This document shows positions 54,091-61,472 of a DNA stretch of 64,000 nt, piece by piece. This DNA is from Sphingobacteriales bacterium. GTDB taxonomy: Bacteria > Bacteroidota > Bacteroidia > Chitinophagales > JADIYW01. Every line of letters begins with the position of its first letter. The stretch's first letter is position 1. The notes below the pieces were generated by a model. It saw only the letters and a program-made list of their open reading frames with translations. It was not told the origin of the DNA and did no database searches. The stretch lies in assembly GCA_016721245.1 (NCBI GenBank), contig JADKIQ010000009.1, positions 124,001-188,000 on the forward strand. The letters run 5' to 3'. A program made the translations under genes and the position numbers.

Positions 54091-54666
54091 CTAGTATACT
54101 ATTTTTCCTAAGCTTGTGATGATGCTCGCAAGACGGATGGCATCCCAAATCCGCAATTCTGAGCTGCCTGCATGTAACACGGATTGTTCGTGGCTTTTTA
54201 CACACATTTCGCAGCCGTTTACGGCACTTACCGCTAAACTTACCAGCTCAAAAAATTCTTTTCCCAAAACAGGATTCATCATAATGTTCATACGTAAACG
54301 TGCAGGTGCATTATTGTACGCATCTTTCTCTACATAATGTCTGAAACGGTAGAAGACATTGTTTGCTGAAAGTAAAGAAGCACAAGCTTGCGCATCTGCA
54401 ATTTCAACATCTGTGGCTCCGTTTTCTTTTGCTTTTGCTGCAAACGCATTCGTCAGAATTTCTTTGTTGTTGTTAGTGCTCACAGCCAGAGCCAGTAAAT
54501 GCGTTTCCTTTGCCGATAAATGTTCTGAAGCCAAAACTGCTTTTACGTTCAATTTTAAATCGCGCAAATATTTGGAATCCGCATTACCCAGATTCTGCAA
54601 AGTGGCATTGGTATACTCCGGCTGAATACCTAGATCAGCCAATAGTTCTTGTATTGTCTCGTGCAT
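54091..54666 (-). CDS. AhpD-like alkylhydroperoxidase (CMD superfamily)
   Basis: A 191-residue protein. The redox centre is NGCEMCVKSHEQ with Cys152, Cys155 and His159, as in AhpD, where the CxxC pair and the histidine relay reduce AhpC. The helical build and length match the carboxymuconolactone-decarboxylase fold. The neighbour 93 bp upstream is ahpC, so it probably serves as its reductant. A hairpin lies in that gap, so ahpD-like transcription may be partly separate or attenuated. Confidence 0.85.
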   Translation of the reverse strand: MHETIQELLADLGIQPEYTNATLQNLGNADSKYLRDLKLNVKAVLASEHLSAKETHLLALAVSTNNNKEILTNAFAAKAKENGATDVEIADAQACASLLSANNVFYRFRHYVEKDAYNNAPARLRMNIMMNPVLGKEFFELVSLAVSAVNGCEMCVKSHEQSVLHAGSSELRIWDAIRLASIITSLGKIVY

Positions 54667-54715
54667 AAAAAAGTATTAAGAGGTAAGTAATAAGTAGAAA
54701 GTATAGAAAATAAAT

Positions 54716-54744
54716 AGTAAGTGATAAAAACCTTATCACTTACT
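54716..54744. terminator. Hairpin between ahpC and the ahpD-like gene
   Basis: AGTAAGTGATAA (54716-54727) pairs perfectly with TTATCACTTACT (54733-54744) over 5 nt. Weaker outer pairing of TAAGTAATAAGTA-type sequences extends the structure. No strong T-run follows in the leftward direction, so partial attenuation or mRNA processing is as likely as termination. Confidence 0.5.
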
Positions 54745-54759
54745 GCTTATTACTTATAA

Positions 54760-55305
54760 CTATGAAAGTGTGGCATCGCCTTTTTGCCAGTTGCAAGGGC
54801 ATAATTCGTCTGTTTGTAAAGCATCCAGTACGCGGATTACTTCATTCACATTTCTGCCTACAGATAAATCGTTTACATTTACCCAACGGATGATTCCTTG
54901 TGGATCTACGATGAAAGTAGCACGGTAGCATACTTCTTCGCCTTCTGTCAGGATACCTAATTCACGGGAAAGCGATTTAGATGTATCTGCCAGCATCGGG
55001 AAATTTAAACCTCTTAAATCATCGTGGTGTACTCTCCATGCGTGGTGTACGAATTCACCATCTGTTGATGCGCCGATTAAAACAGCATCTCTGTCTTTAA
55101 AATCTCCGTTATGTTTACCGAATTCAGCAATTTCTGTCGGGCAAACGAAGGTGAAATCTTTTGGCCAGAAGAAAATCACTAACCATTTGCCATGTTTTGT
55201 GTGAATTTCATTGGTAATAGTTTCAAATTCTTTTCCTTTTTCCAAACTTACTACTGCTGTTTTTTCAAATGCAGGAAATTTTTGTCCTACTGATAATAAT
55301 CCCAT
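54760..55305 (-). CDS. ahpC: Peroxiredoxin AhpC
   Basis: A 181-residue two-Cys peroxiredoxin. The peroxidatic Cys55 is in DFTFVCPTEIAEF. Two cysteines, 169 and 171, form CPCNW near the end, where a single resolving Cys is usual. It resembles the AhpE/AhpC subgroup that accepts electrons from AhpD rather than AhpF, consistent with the ahpD-like neighbour and no ahpF here. It detoxifies H2O2 and organic peroxides in the cytoplasm. It lies 47 bp after dps on the same strand. Confidence 0.93.
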   Translation of the reverse strand: MGLLSVGQKFPAFEKTAVVSLEKGKEFETITNEIHTKHGKWLVIFFWPKDFTFVCPTEIAEFGKHNGDFKDRDAVLIGASTDGEFVHHAWRVHHDDLRGLNFPMLADTSKSLSRELGILTEGEEVCYRATFIVDPQGIIRWVNVNDLSVGRNVNEVIRVLDALQTDELCPCNWQKGDATLS

Positions 55306-55352
55306 TTTATTTATTTTTTATTGAGTGAAAAATTAGAATATAAAAATACAAG

Positions 55353-55838
55353 TTACTGTTTTAACCAGGAAGAATACATCCAGATTTCTTTTTCCTGCTG
55401 TGTGATGAAGTCTGTTAATAAAGTCAGGGTACCTTCATCATTCAGCTTGCCGGCTGTTTTCAGAATATTTCTTTCCAGTAAAATAATGGTTTGTAAGCTG
55501 TTTACAATGAGTTCTACAGCAGTTTTTGCGTCTGCAATATTTTTACCCTCCTTGATTTTAGCATTTTTCAGATAGTCAGAGAAAGTATGCATCGGTGTGA
55601 ATCCCAAAGTAAGCACACGTTCTGCAATCAAATCTATTTTCAGCTGAGCATCCGTGTAAATTTCTTCAAATTTAACGTGCAGTTCGAAAAAATGTTTGCC
55701 TTTGATGTTCCAGTGCAAGCCACGGGTGTTCTGATAGTACAACTGATAATTAGCTAACAAAACATTCAGTTCTGAAGCTAAAGCCTCAGACTGTTTGCTG
55801 TCTAAGCCTATTTGTGTAATGGATTTAATTTTGCTCAT
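55353..55838 (-). CDS. dps: Dps-family DNA-protection ferritin
   Basis: A 161-residue ferritin-like protein. The inter-subunit ferroxidase ligands lie in LHWNIKGKHFFELHVKFEEIY, with a His, an Asp or Glu position and a Glu. The four-helix length fits Dps. It oxidises Fe(II) with H2O2, stores iron and shields DNA. It is the first gene of the dps-ahpC-ahpD-like row and is divergent from oxyR, 92 bp apart, so control by OxyR is expected. Confidence 0.9.
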   Translation of the reverse strand: MSKIKSITQIGLDSKQSEALASELNVLLANYQLYYQNTRGLHWNIKGKHFFELHVKFEEIYTDAQLKIDLIAERVLTLGFTPMHTFSDYLKNAKIKEGKNIADAKTAVELIVNSLQTIILLERNILKTAGKLNDEGTLTLLTDFITQQEKEIWMYSSWLKQ

Positions 55839-55859
55839 ATTCTAGCATTAATAACAACA

Positions 55860-55880
55860 CAAATATACAACATAGTTGTT
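55860..55880 (-). promoter_or_regulatory. dps promoter with a possible OxyR site
   Basis: TATATTTG on the minus strand (55860-55867) fits TAnnTTTG. It is directly abutted upstream by ACAAC-ATA-GTTGT (55867-55879), a short inverted repeat where an activator could bind. The known E. coli OxyR consensus is not clearly seen. Confidence 0.4.
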
Positions 55881-55930
55881 TAATAAGAAAAATCAATTAA
55901 TTTTATGTCTTAATAAATTAAAACTATATC

Positions 55931-56869
55931 ATGAATATCTCTCTCACACAACTGGAATATATTTTGGCCATAGATACTTACCGCCATTTTGCAAAAGCCG
56001 CGGATGCCTGTCTGGTGACACAGCCAACGTTGAGTATGCAGTTGAAAAAGCTGGAGGAAGAACTGAAAATTGAAATTTTCGACAGAAGTAAACAGCCGAT
56101 TATACCGACCGATGCCGGAAAGAAATTAATAGAACAGGCAAGAATAATATTGCGGGAGGCCAGACAACTGGAGCAAATTGTCAAGCATTACGATGATAGT
56201 TTTGAGGGTAGCTTGACGATTGGTATTATCCCGACGCTGGCGCCATATCTGCTTCCTTATTTCCTTGGCGATTTTTTGAAAAAATATAAACAGATAAAAC
56301 TGGTTATTCAGGAACTGACGACCGATGAAATTATTTTCAAGTTGAACAAAGACGAAATTGATGTGGGAATTTTGGCAACACCCCTGCATGAAAACAACCT
56401 GATAGAAGAGCCCTTGTTTTACGAGGAGATAAAAGTGTATGCGCATTACAACCATCCGCTGACAAAAAAGAAAATGCTCGACCATGATGATATTTTGCGC
56501 AATGATATCTGGATGCTGTCGCAGGGAAACTGTTTCCGTAGTCAGGTGATAAATATTTGTGCCAATCCGATAAAAATGAACGACCAGTTGAAATACGAAA
56601 GCGGCTCGATAGAAACACTGAAAAAAATGGTGGAAATGGAAGGCGGTTTTACCTTGCTGCCTGAATTAGCCGTATTGGAATTATCTACCAAAAAACTGAA
56701 TCAGGTGGCAGAATTTAAAAAGCCGAAACCACTGCGAGAGGTAAGTCTGGTGTATGCACGAAGTGTGGCTAAAAAGAAATTTATTGACGTGCTGAAGAAG
56801 CAAATTATTGCCAATATCCCTGAAGATTTACTAAACAAGAAAAGAGGAAGTGTGGTGGAATGGAAATAG
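55931..56869 (+). CDS. oxyR: OxyR-type hydrogen peroxide sensor (LysR family)
   Basis: A 312-residue LysR regulator. The helix-turn-helix is at about 18-40 (HFAKAADACLVTQPTLSMQL). In the sensor domain GNCFRSQVINIC places Cys201 and Cys210 where E. coli OxyR has Cys199 and Cys208, the peroxide-formed disulfide pair. That, and the divergent dps-ahpC genes, identify OxyR with good confidence. It should activate the peroxide genes on oxidation and adjust its own level. Confidence 0.92.
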   Translation: MNISLTQLEYILAIDTYRHFAKAADACLVTQPTLSMQLKKLEEELKIEIFDRSKQPIIPTDAGKKLIEQARIILREARQLEQIVKHYDDSFEGSLTIGIIPTLAPYLLPYFLGDFLKKYKQIKLVIQELTTDEIIFKLNKDEIDVGILATPLHENNLIEEPLFYEEIKVYAHYNHPLTKKKMLDHDDILRNDIWMLSQGNCFRSQVINICANPIKMNDQLKYESGSIETLKKMVEMEGGFTLLPELAVLELSTKKLNQVAEFKKPKPLREVSLVYARSVAKKKFIDVLKKQIIANIPEDLLNKKRGSVVEWK

Positions 56870-56964
56870 GATGAAAGGCACACGGATAAAACGGATAATT
56901 AAGATTTAAATGATTTTATCAGTTACAAGGAATCAAATTCATCATAAAAACCGGTGTTCTATTT

Positions 56965-57603
56965 TTATTCTGCTTCTTCCAGTTCTTTCAAACAACCCTT
57001 TAATTTTTCTAAATGTTGTCCGTATAATTTGCGAATATACCATTTCATCACCGGATAAGAAATTAATGTCAGTAACAAGGCAAAAGATAAAATCATAGAA
57101 AGCGTGGCAGAACTGTAAACATCAAAATACAATAAAAATCCAAGTGCTTTCATTTCGTATAAAATTACAAAACACAATAAAAATCCGGACACAGGCGTGA
57201 GCAGTAAACTTCCCCAGAAATAAATACTCAGGTATTTTTCCAGTTGTTGTATCAGTTGTTGCAAGCTGGATTTCATGTTTTCGTTATAAGAGAAAAATCT
57301 TTTTAGTTCGCGGTATTTTTTAAGATAATAAATCAGATAAGGAATAAAAATAACGGCAACAATTATGGCACATAAAATAAATACTTCTTTGGTTTGTAAA
57401 TAAACCGGAACACAGGCAACCAGCACAAGACAAACACAAAACATGATAATTTCGCGCAGCAAATTTGTCCGTACTTTATCAATAATATTCGTCGATTTGC
57501 TTTTCAACAAGGTGCGGATTTTCTCCTGCTCGATGGATTGCTTACCAATATCGCTTTCGATATTACTCGACCAAATATTTTTTAAGTCATCTAATTCTAT
57601 CAT
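56965..57603 (-). CDS. Membrane protein partner of the ECF sigma factor
   Basis: A 212-residue protein with a cytoplasmic N-terminal part (MIELDDLKNIWSSNIES) and four membrane helices in two pairs (about 50-90 and 125-190). The opening DDLKNIW is common in Bacteroidota proteins encoded after ECF sigma factors. No zinc anti-sigma motif (HxxxCxxC) is present. Its ATG overlaps the sigma stop by 4 bp, so translation is coupled and an anti-sigma-like role is plausible but unproven. Confidence 0.75.
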   Translation of the reverse strand: MIELDDLKNIWSSNIESDIGKQSIEQEKIRTLLKSKSTNIIDKVRTNLLREIIMFCVCLVLVACVPVYLQTKEVFILCAIIVAVIFIPYLIYYLKKYRELKRFFSYNENMKSSLQQLIQQLEKYLSIYFWGSLLLTPVSGFLLCFVILYEMKALGFLLYFDVYSSATLSMILSFALLLTLISYPVMKWYIRKLYGQHLEKLKGCLKELEEAE

Positions 57604-58079
57604 CGCTCGGTTTTTAATAAGGTTCTCAATTTTTCTTTTATTCTGTTCATCTTCACAGCTACGTAATTTGCCGTGATGCCCGTTATTTCTGCAATTTCTT
57701 CGTATGGCTTATCTTCTAAATACAACAATACAATAGATTTCTCAATGTCGGATAAGTACTCAATTGCTTTGTATAGTTGCTGTAAATCTTCTTCTATAGT
57801 AATTTCTTTTTTATCTTCTATCTGGAAAGAAATTTTTTCTAATTCCGTTAGTGTAATTTTTTTCTTTCTCAATCCTGAAATGGCTGTGTTCAAAGCAATC
57901 CGGTACATCCATGTCGTAATCTTGGATTCACTTCTGAAGGATGGAAACGCTTTCCATAATTGCAATACAATTTCCTGAAATAAGTCGTTATGGTCTTCCT
58001 GATTGTGGCAATAGATTCTACACACCTTATGTAAGATGCCTTGATGTTGATTAATGGTTTGTACAAAAAGCTGCTCCAA
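57600..58079 (-). CDS. ECF-type RNA polymerase sigma factor
   Basis: A 159-residue sigma-70-family protein. Region 2 has DLFQEIVLQLWKAFPSFRSE and TWMYRIALNTAI; region 4 has YLSDIEKSIVLLYLEDKPYEEIAEITG followed by the recognition helix NYVAVKMNRIKEKL. Regions 1 and 3 are absent, as in ECF sigmas. It redirects RNA polymerase to a special promoter set. The secreted-protein genes facing it, with a duplicated leader element, are candidate targets. Confidence 0.9.
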   Translation of the reverse strand: MEQLFVQTINQHQGILHKVCRIYCHNQEDHNDLFQEIVLQLWKAFPSFRSESKITTWMYRIALNTAISGLRKKKITLTELEKISFQIEDKKEITIEEDLQQLYKAIEYLSDIEKSIVLLYLEDKPYEEIAEITGITANYVAVKMNRIKEKLRTLLKTER

Positions 58080-58114
58080 AAGAAAATGCGCTACTATATG
58101 AGTCGTAATGAAAG

Positions 58115-58122
58115 CAAAGATA
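58115..58122 (-). promoter_or_regulatory. Bacteroidota -7 element before the ECF sigma gene
   Basis: TATCTTTG on the minus strand fits TAnnTTTG, 35 bp before the ATG, so basal expression from the primary sigma is likely. Confidence 0.4.
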
Positions 58123-58156
58123 TTACAATAAACTCATTCTGTAATTCTACAGCACT

Positions 58157-58172
58157 ATAATTCAAGAATTAT
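58157..58172. promoter_or_regulatory. Perfect palindrome in the sigma/lipocalin gap
   Basis: ATAATTC-AA-GAATTAT is a perfect 16-bp near-palindrome just before leader element copy 1 and between two divergent transcription units. It may be an operator, but AT-rich palindromes also arise by chance. Confidence 0.35.
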
Positions 58173-58176
58173 CAAC

Positions 58177-58200
58177 CTAAGGAAAACCCTGAATTTTCAG
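58177..58200 (+). promoter_or_regulatory. Leader element copy 1
   Basis: A 24-bp block containing GGAAAACCCTGAATTTTCAG is repeated exactly at 58705-58728. Similarity continues more loosely for about 60 bp (AGGT..CCTGAAGATAAA, then TTTACA.TATCAAA). It can fold as CTGAA-TT-TTCAG. It lies about 105 bp before the first of the small secreted-protein genes. Confidence 0.6.
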
Positions 58201-58304
58201 AAGTGAGGTTTCACCTGAAGATAAAGCTTCAGAATTGGCTGAATTTTACATCATCAAACAAACACAAACAAACTAAAATTAATAAACACAAAAATTTAAA
58301 CATC

Positions 58305-58703
58305 ATGAAAACAATCATCATCACCATCGTAGCTATCATCGCACTAAGCACATCAACATTTGGCAAAACAAGAAACATGACAGTAAACCAGTACAACCTG
58401 CACATAAACAAAATAGACAGCAGCGTGGTAGGTACCTGGGAAAAAAGCTGGAATCTGGAACAAGCTGCTAAAGATGAATTCTGCCAGTTTAATGCAAACG
58501 GCACTTTTATCTCTTTTAAAAAATTAGATGCTAAATATATAGTGACCGGCAGAGGTAATTGGGTAGCAGAAAACGGTGTAATCAGCATATTACACGGAAA
58601 CGAAAAATCAACAGCTGTAAAATATGAATCAACAGACAACCAGCTTGTTTTTGGAGACCAAGTTTCCTACACAAAACCAGCCGCAGCATACGCCAGCAAA
58701 TAA
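58305..58703 (+). CDS. Small secreted lipocalin-like protein 1
   Basis: A 132-residue exported protein started at MKTIIITIVAIIALSTSTFG, its signal peptide; the open codons upstream are leader DNA. The mature part begins with VVGTWEKSW and ends with a run of short strands (FNANGTFISFKK, GNWVAENGVISIL, QLVFGDQVSY), the pattern of lipocalin-like or DUF4488-type small beta-barrels. The next gene is a distant copy of it. Both have the same leader element. The role is unknown. Confidence 0.7.
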   Translation: MKTIIITIVAIIALSTSTFGKTRNMTVNQYNLHINKIDSSVVGTWEKSWNLEQAAKDEFCQFNANGTFISFKKLDAKYIVTGRGNWVAENGVISILHGNEKSTAVKYESTDNQLVFGDQVSYTKPAAAYASK

Positions 58704-58704
58704 A

Positions 58705-58728
58705 CTAAGGAAAACCCTGAATTTTCAG
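58705..58728 (+). promoter_or_regulatory. Leader element copy 2
   Basis: Identical over 24 bp to 58177-58200 and located 1 bp after the stop of the first lipocalin-like gene, 92 bp before the second. This suggests each gene has its own start or RNA signal. Confidence 0.6.
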
Positions 58729-58819
58729 ATATAAGGTATGCCCTGAAGATAAAAAATCCATAAAGACGGAACTTTACACTATCAAATAACTCAAACAATA
58801 ACAATTAAAAACAACAACA

Positions 58820-59230
58820 ATGAAGACACTAACAACAATCGCAATTCTGGTATTAATGACAATATCTGCTGCATTCGGACAAACAAAAAAAATAGACAAA
58901 GGTATAGTTGGCACCTGGGCACAACAAGATATGATAGCCAGCAGCGGATATGGCGACTATGCTTCTTATACTTCTGTTACGTACTATCAGTTTGGCGCAG
59001 ACGGTTCTGTTTGCGTATCAGACGGCGGCTCTGTAAGCAGCGGCAACGATTGGAGCTATAATAATAGCGGCGCAAATAATGCACAATGCGGAAAATGGTA
59101 TGTGCTGAACGGCTATATCTACTTTGAGCAAAACGGACAGGCCTATGGCTATGTAAAATACACCTTCCACAACGGACAACTGGTATTAGGCGAAAAAGGA
59201 AATTATAAATTTTTGTATCCGGCTAATTAA
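58820..59230 (+). CDS. Small secreted lipocalin-like protein 2
   Basis: A 136-residue exported protein (signal MKTLTTIAILVLMTISAAFG). It shares the GIVGTWAQQD opening and closing pattern (GKWYVLNGYIYFEQNG, QLVLGEKGNYKFL) with the preceding protein, so the pair arose by tandem duplication that included the leader. A Ser/Gly/Tyr-rich insert (ASSGYGDYASYTSVTYYQFG) is specific to this copy. The role is unknown. Confidence 0.7.
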   Translation: MKTLTTIAILVLMTISAAFGQTKKIDKGIVGTWAQQDMIASSGYGDYASYTSVTYYQFGADGSVCVSDGGSVSSGNDWSYNNSGANNAQCGKWYVLNGYIYFEQNGQAYGYVKYTFHNGQLVLGEKGNYKFLYPAN

Positions 59231-59282
59231 TAATCACAGAATAAAACAGCAATTAAATTTTAAACAATAAATAATAATAAGT

Positions 59283-60113
59283 ATGAAAAAAACATCCATT
59301 AGAAGTATAGTGACCATGCTGGTTATCTTCTTCATAGTAGCGGCAACAAGTTGCAACAAAGACAATAAAATTGCACCCACAGCACCACCGGTTCCGGCAA
59401 TTCCGCCAACACCTGTAACGCCGGCAATCTCCCTGAAACCCATCTTTATTGAAACAAAAGAAAACGGGAACACCATCAGAAAACAATCGTATGCGTATGA
59501 TTCACAAGGAAAATTAGCTAAATACGAATCTTCAACAGGTGTCGCTTCAACATCAGATTCTGTTTTAGTGAGACAAAACAACGTATCATTTAAAACACCA
59601 GGTTCAAACACTATTAATCAATCGCTGACATTTAATGCAGACAAAACATTTGATGCGTTGTTTTCTGCCACTGATCAAATTGACTTTGAGAATAACCAAA
59701 CCAAACTGAGCAGAATGACAAAAGCCAGACCTAACTCAACACCTTTAAACGTAGGCGTTTTTAATTACACCAATAACAACCTGAGTTCAATTGGCGCAGA
59801 GATTAGAATCGACATCAACTACCACGATAATTTACCTTACCAAAAAGGCATTAATGAAATTCCGATTGCATTAAAACCAGTTAAGTTTTACAAGATAATA
59901 GAAATGGAAAACACAACAACTTCTGTATTATACAGCAAACTTATCCGACAAGTCATTCTGGATTTTGGTAACAGAAGAGAATTGCACGATTATACCTACA
60001 CATTTGATACGAATAATCGTGTAACACAAATCAGAGATACACAAACAACTGTGACATCAACATCATCCGTACAAAAAGTATTTATAAGCTCTGTATCATA
60101 TGCACAAAATTAA
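59283..60113 (+). CDS. Lipoprotein, hypothetical, 276 aa
   Basis: A lipoprotein with the signal FFIVAATSC (Cys24), then a Pro/Ala-rich linker (APTAPPVPAIPPTPVTP). The body has KQSYAYDSQGKLAKYESS and YTFDTNNRVTQIRDTQ, short strand pairs of the YD/RHS-like type often seen in DUF4595-like surface lipoproteins. It is likely anchored in the outer membrane. It lies 52 bp after the second lipocalin-like gene on the same strand, without its own copy of the leader element. Confidence 0.7.
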   Translation: MKKTSIRSIVTMLVIFFIVAATSCNKDNKIAPTAPPVPAIPPTPVTPAISLKPIFIETKENGNTIRKQSYAYDSQGKLAKYESSTGVASTSDSVLVRQNNVSFKTPGSNTINQSLTFNADKTFDALFSATDQIDFENNQTKLSRMTKARPNSTPLNVGVFNYTNNNLSSIGAEIRIDINYHDNLPYQKGINEIPIALKPVKFYKIIEMENTTTSVLYSKLIRQVILDFGNRRELHDYTYTFDTNNRVTQIRDTQTTVTSTSSVQKVFISSVSYAQN

Positions 60114-60153
60114 ATTCATCCACAACAAATTCATCACCATAAAAAAAAATAAA

Positions 60154-60561
60154 ATGAAAACAACACGAATCAAACAGCTCACAGCATTTTGTATAGTTAT
60201 ACTAATGGCTGTTACCACAACCAGTTGCAAAAAGGAAAGCTTATCAACGAATCGTGCTGATTTGACAGGAAGCTGGAGCCACGTACAACCAGTAGGGTCA
60301 TTCACTAACATCCTCACACAACTGGATTTAAATGCAAACGGCAGCGGCAAAGAGACCATTACAAACATTACCACATTCAGTTCTACCATTACATCAGAAA
60401 AAGATTTAACCTGGAAAACACAAGGCGATGCTGGATTGATTTTACAACCCGAAGGTGAGCGTGAGGAAAAGTACAATTTTACGCTTGATGAAGAAAATAA
60501 TAAGCTTAATCTAACAGAATCAACTACCGGATTTACAACAGAGTACTTCAAGAATGAATAA
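60154..60561 (+). CDS. Lipocalin-like lipoprotein, 135 aa
   Basis: A lipoprotein started at MKTTRIKQLT; an earlier open start overlaps the previous gene. The signal ends MAVTTTSC (Cys25). DLTGSWSHVQPVG and the later LTWKTQGDAGLIL and KLNLTES strands fit the same lipocalin-like barrel plan as the two genes at 58305 and 58820, though sequence identity is low. It is part of the same row of exported proteins. The role is unknown. Confidence 0.7.
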   Translation: MKTTRIKQLTAFCIVILMAVTTTSCKKESLSTNRADLTGSWSHVQPVGSFTNILTQLDLNANGSGKETITNITTFSSTITSEKDLTWKTQGDAGLILQPEGEREEKYNFTLDEENNKLNLTESTTGFTTEYFKNE

Positions 60562-60612
60562 ACAAACCCAAATTAGTTAAATAAAAATTTCAAAATCATT
60601 AAATCAAATAGT

Positions 60613-61392
60613 ATGCAAACGAAAACACTTTTAAACAAATTGATGGCAACCATTCTTATATGCTTTGCGATCACTCACACAGCCTGTAAAAAAGACAATG
60701 GAACTGCTGCACCACCTGCTGATGTATTATCAGCAAGCGGCGACTCATTAAGCATCGCACCGGTATTAAACCAGTTCAGAAGTCTGTTAGGTGATTCATT
60801 AAACACGGCACCAGGAAAAGTTGGTGGCAGACGCGAAATAAATTGGGATGCCGTGCCGGCAACTTTTCAAGATAATAATAATTTTCCGTCCGATTTTTTT
60901 GCACAAACAGATGCTGCATTACCAAACGGAAGAAAACGCGGTGCCGTTTTTACCACTTCTTTATCCAATGATATGAGAATAAGCTCTAAATCTTTTGACG
61001 ATGTTTACACAGGCTTTGCTGCACAATTCAAAGTATTCAGTCACAGATTGGTACTTGGTGCCATGAATGGAAATGTTATAGATGTTAGCTTCAAAGTTCC
61101 CGGACAAGCAACAGACGCAACGATTAAAGGTTTTGGTGTAATATTTTTAGATGTTGATAAAGAGCAAAAAACATCCTTAGAGTTTTTTGATGCTGCCGGA
61201 AAAAGTTTAGGTAAATTTTTTGCAAAAGCAAGTGATTCCAAATTTTCATTCCTTGGTGTGAAATTTAAAGACAGTAGCTTAGTAAGCAAAGTGCGGATCA
61301 CAGCTGGCGAAGAAGGGATTGCTGCAATTACCAGCTACAATGATAAAGTTGGAATGGATGACTTTTTGTATGACGAGCCAGTGGCAAAATAA
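60613..61392 (+). CDS. Lipoprotein of a conserved hypothetical family, 259 aa
   Basis: A lipoprotein (signal ICFAITHTAC, Cys25). The mature body has GGRREINWDAVPATFQDNNN, FPSDFFAQ, KRGAVFTTS and a second half with ATIKGFGVIFLDVDKE and SLEFFDAAGKSLGKFFA. I recall similar INWD-VP...RG blocks in proteins of several phyla annotated only as hypothetical. The beta-rich second half could be a carbohydrate-binding-like sandwich. It closes the rightward row and is followed by a strong terminator. Confidence 0.7.
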   Translation: MQTKTLLNKLMATILICFAITHTACKKDNGTAAPPADVLSASGDSLSIAPVLNQFRSLLGDSLNTAPGKVGGRREINWDAVPATFQDNNNFPSDFFAQTDAALPNGRKRGAVFTTSLSNDMRISSKSFDDVYTGFAAQFKVFSHRLVLGAMNGNVIDVSFKVPGQATDATIKGFGVIFLDVDKEQKTSLEFFDAAGKSLGKFFAKASDSKFSFLGVKFKDSSLVSKVRITAGEEGIAAITSYNDKVGMDDFLYDEPVAK

Positions 61393-61436
61393 TAGCCGCA
61401 AAACCATAAAATAATTTTTCTTAGTTGTTAGTTGAG

Positions 61437-61472
61437 TGAGTTCCGGACATAAAAAGTTCGGAACTTTTTTAT
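61437..61472. terminator. Bidirectional terminator
   Basis: AGTTCCGGAC (61439-61448) pairs with GTTCGGAACT (61456-61465; one G-U) over 7 nt, then TTTTTT. It ends the lipoprotein row and lies at the 3' end of the convergent kinase gene. Confidence 0.8.
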
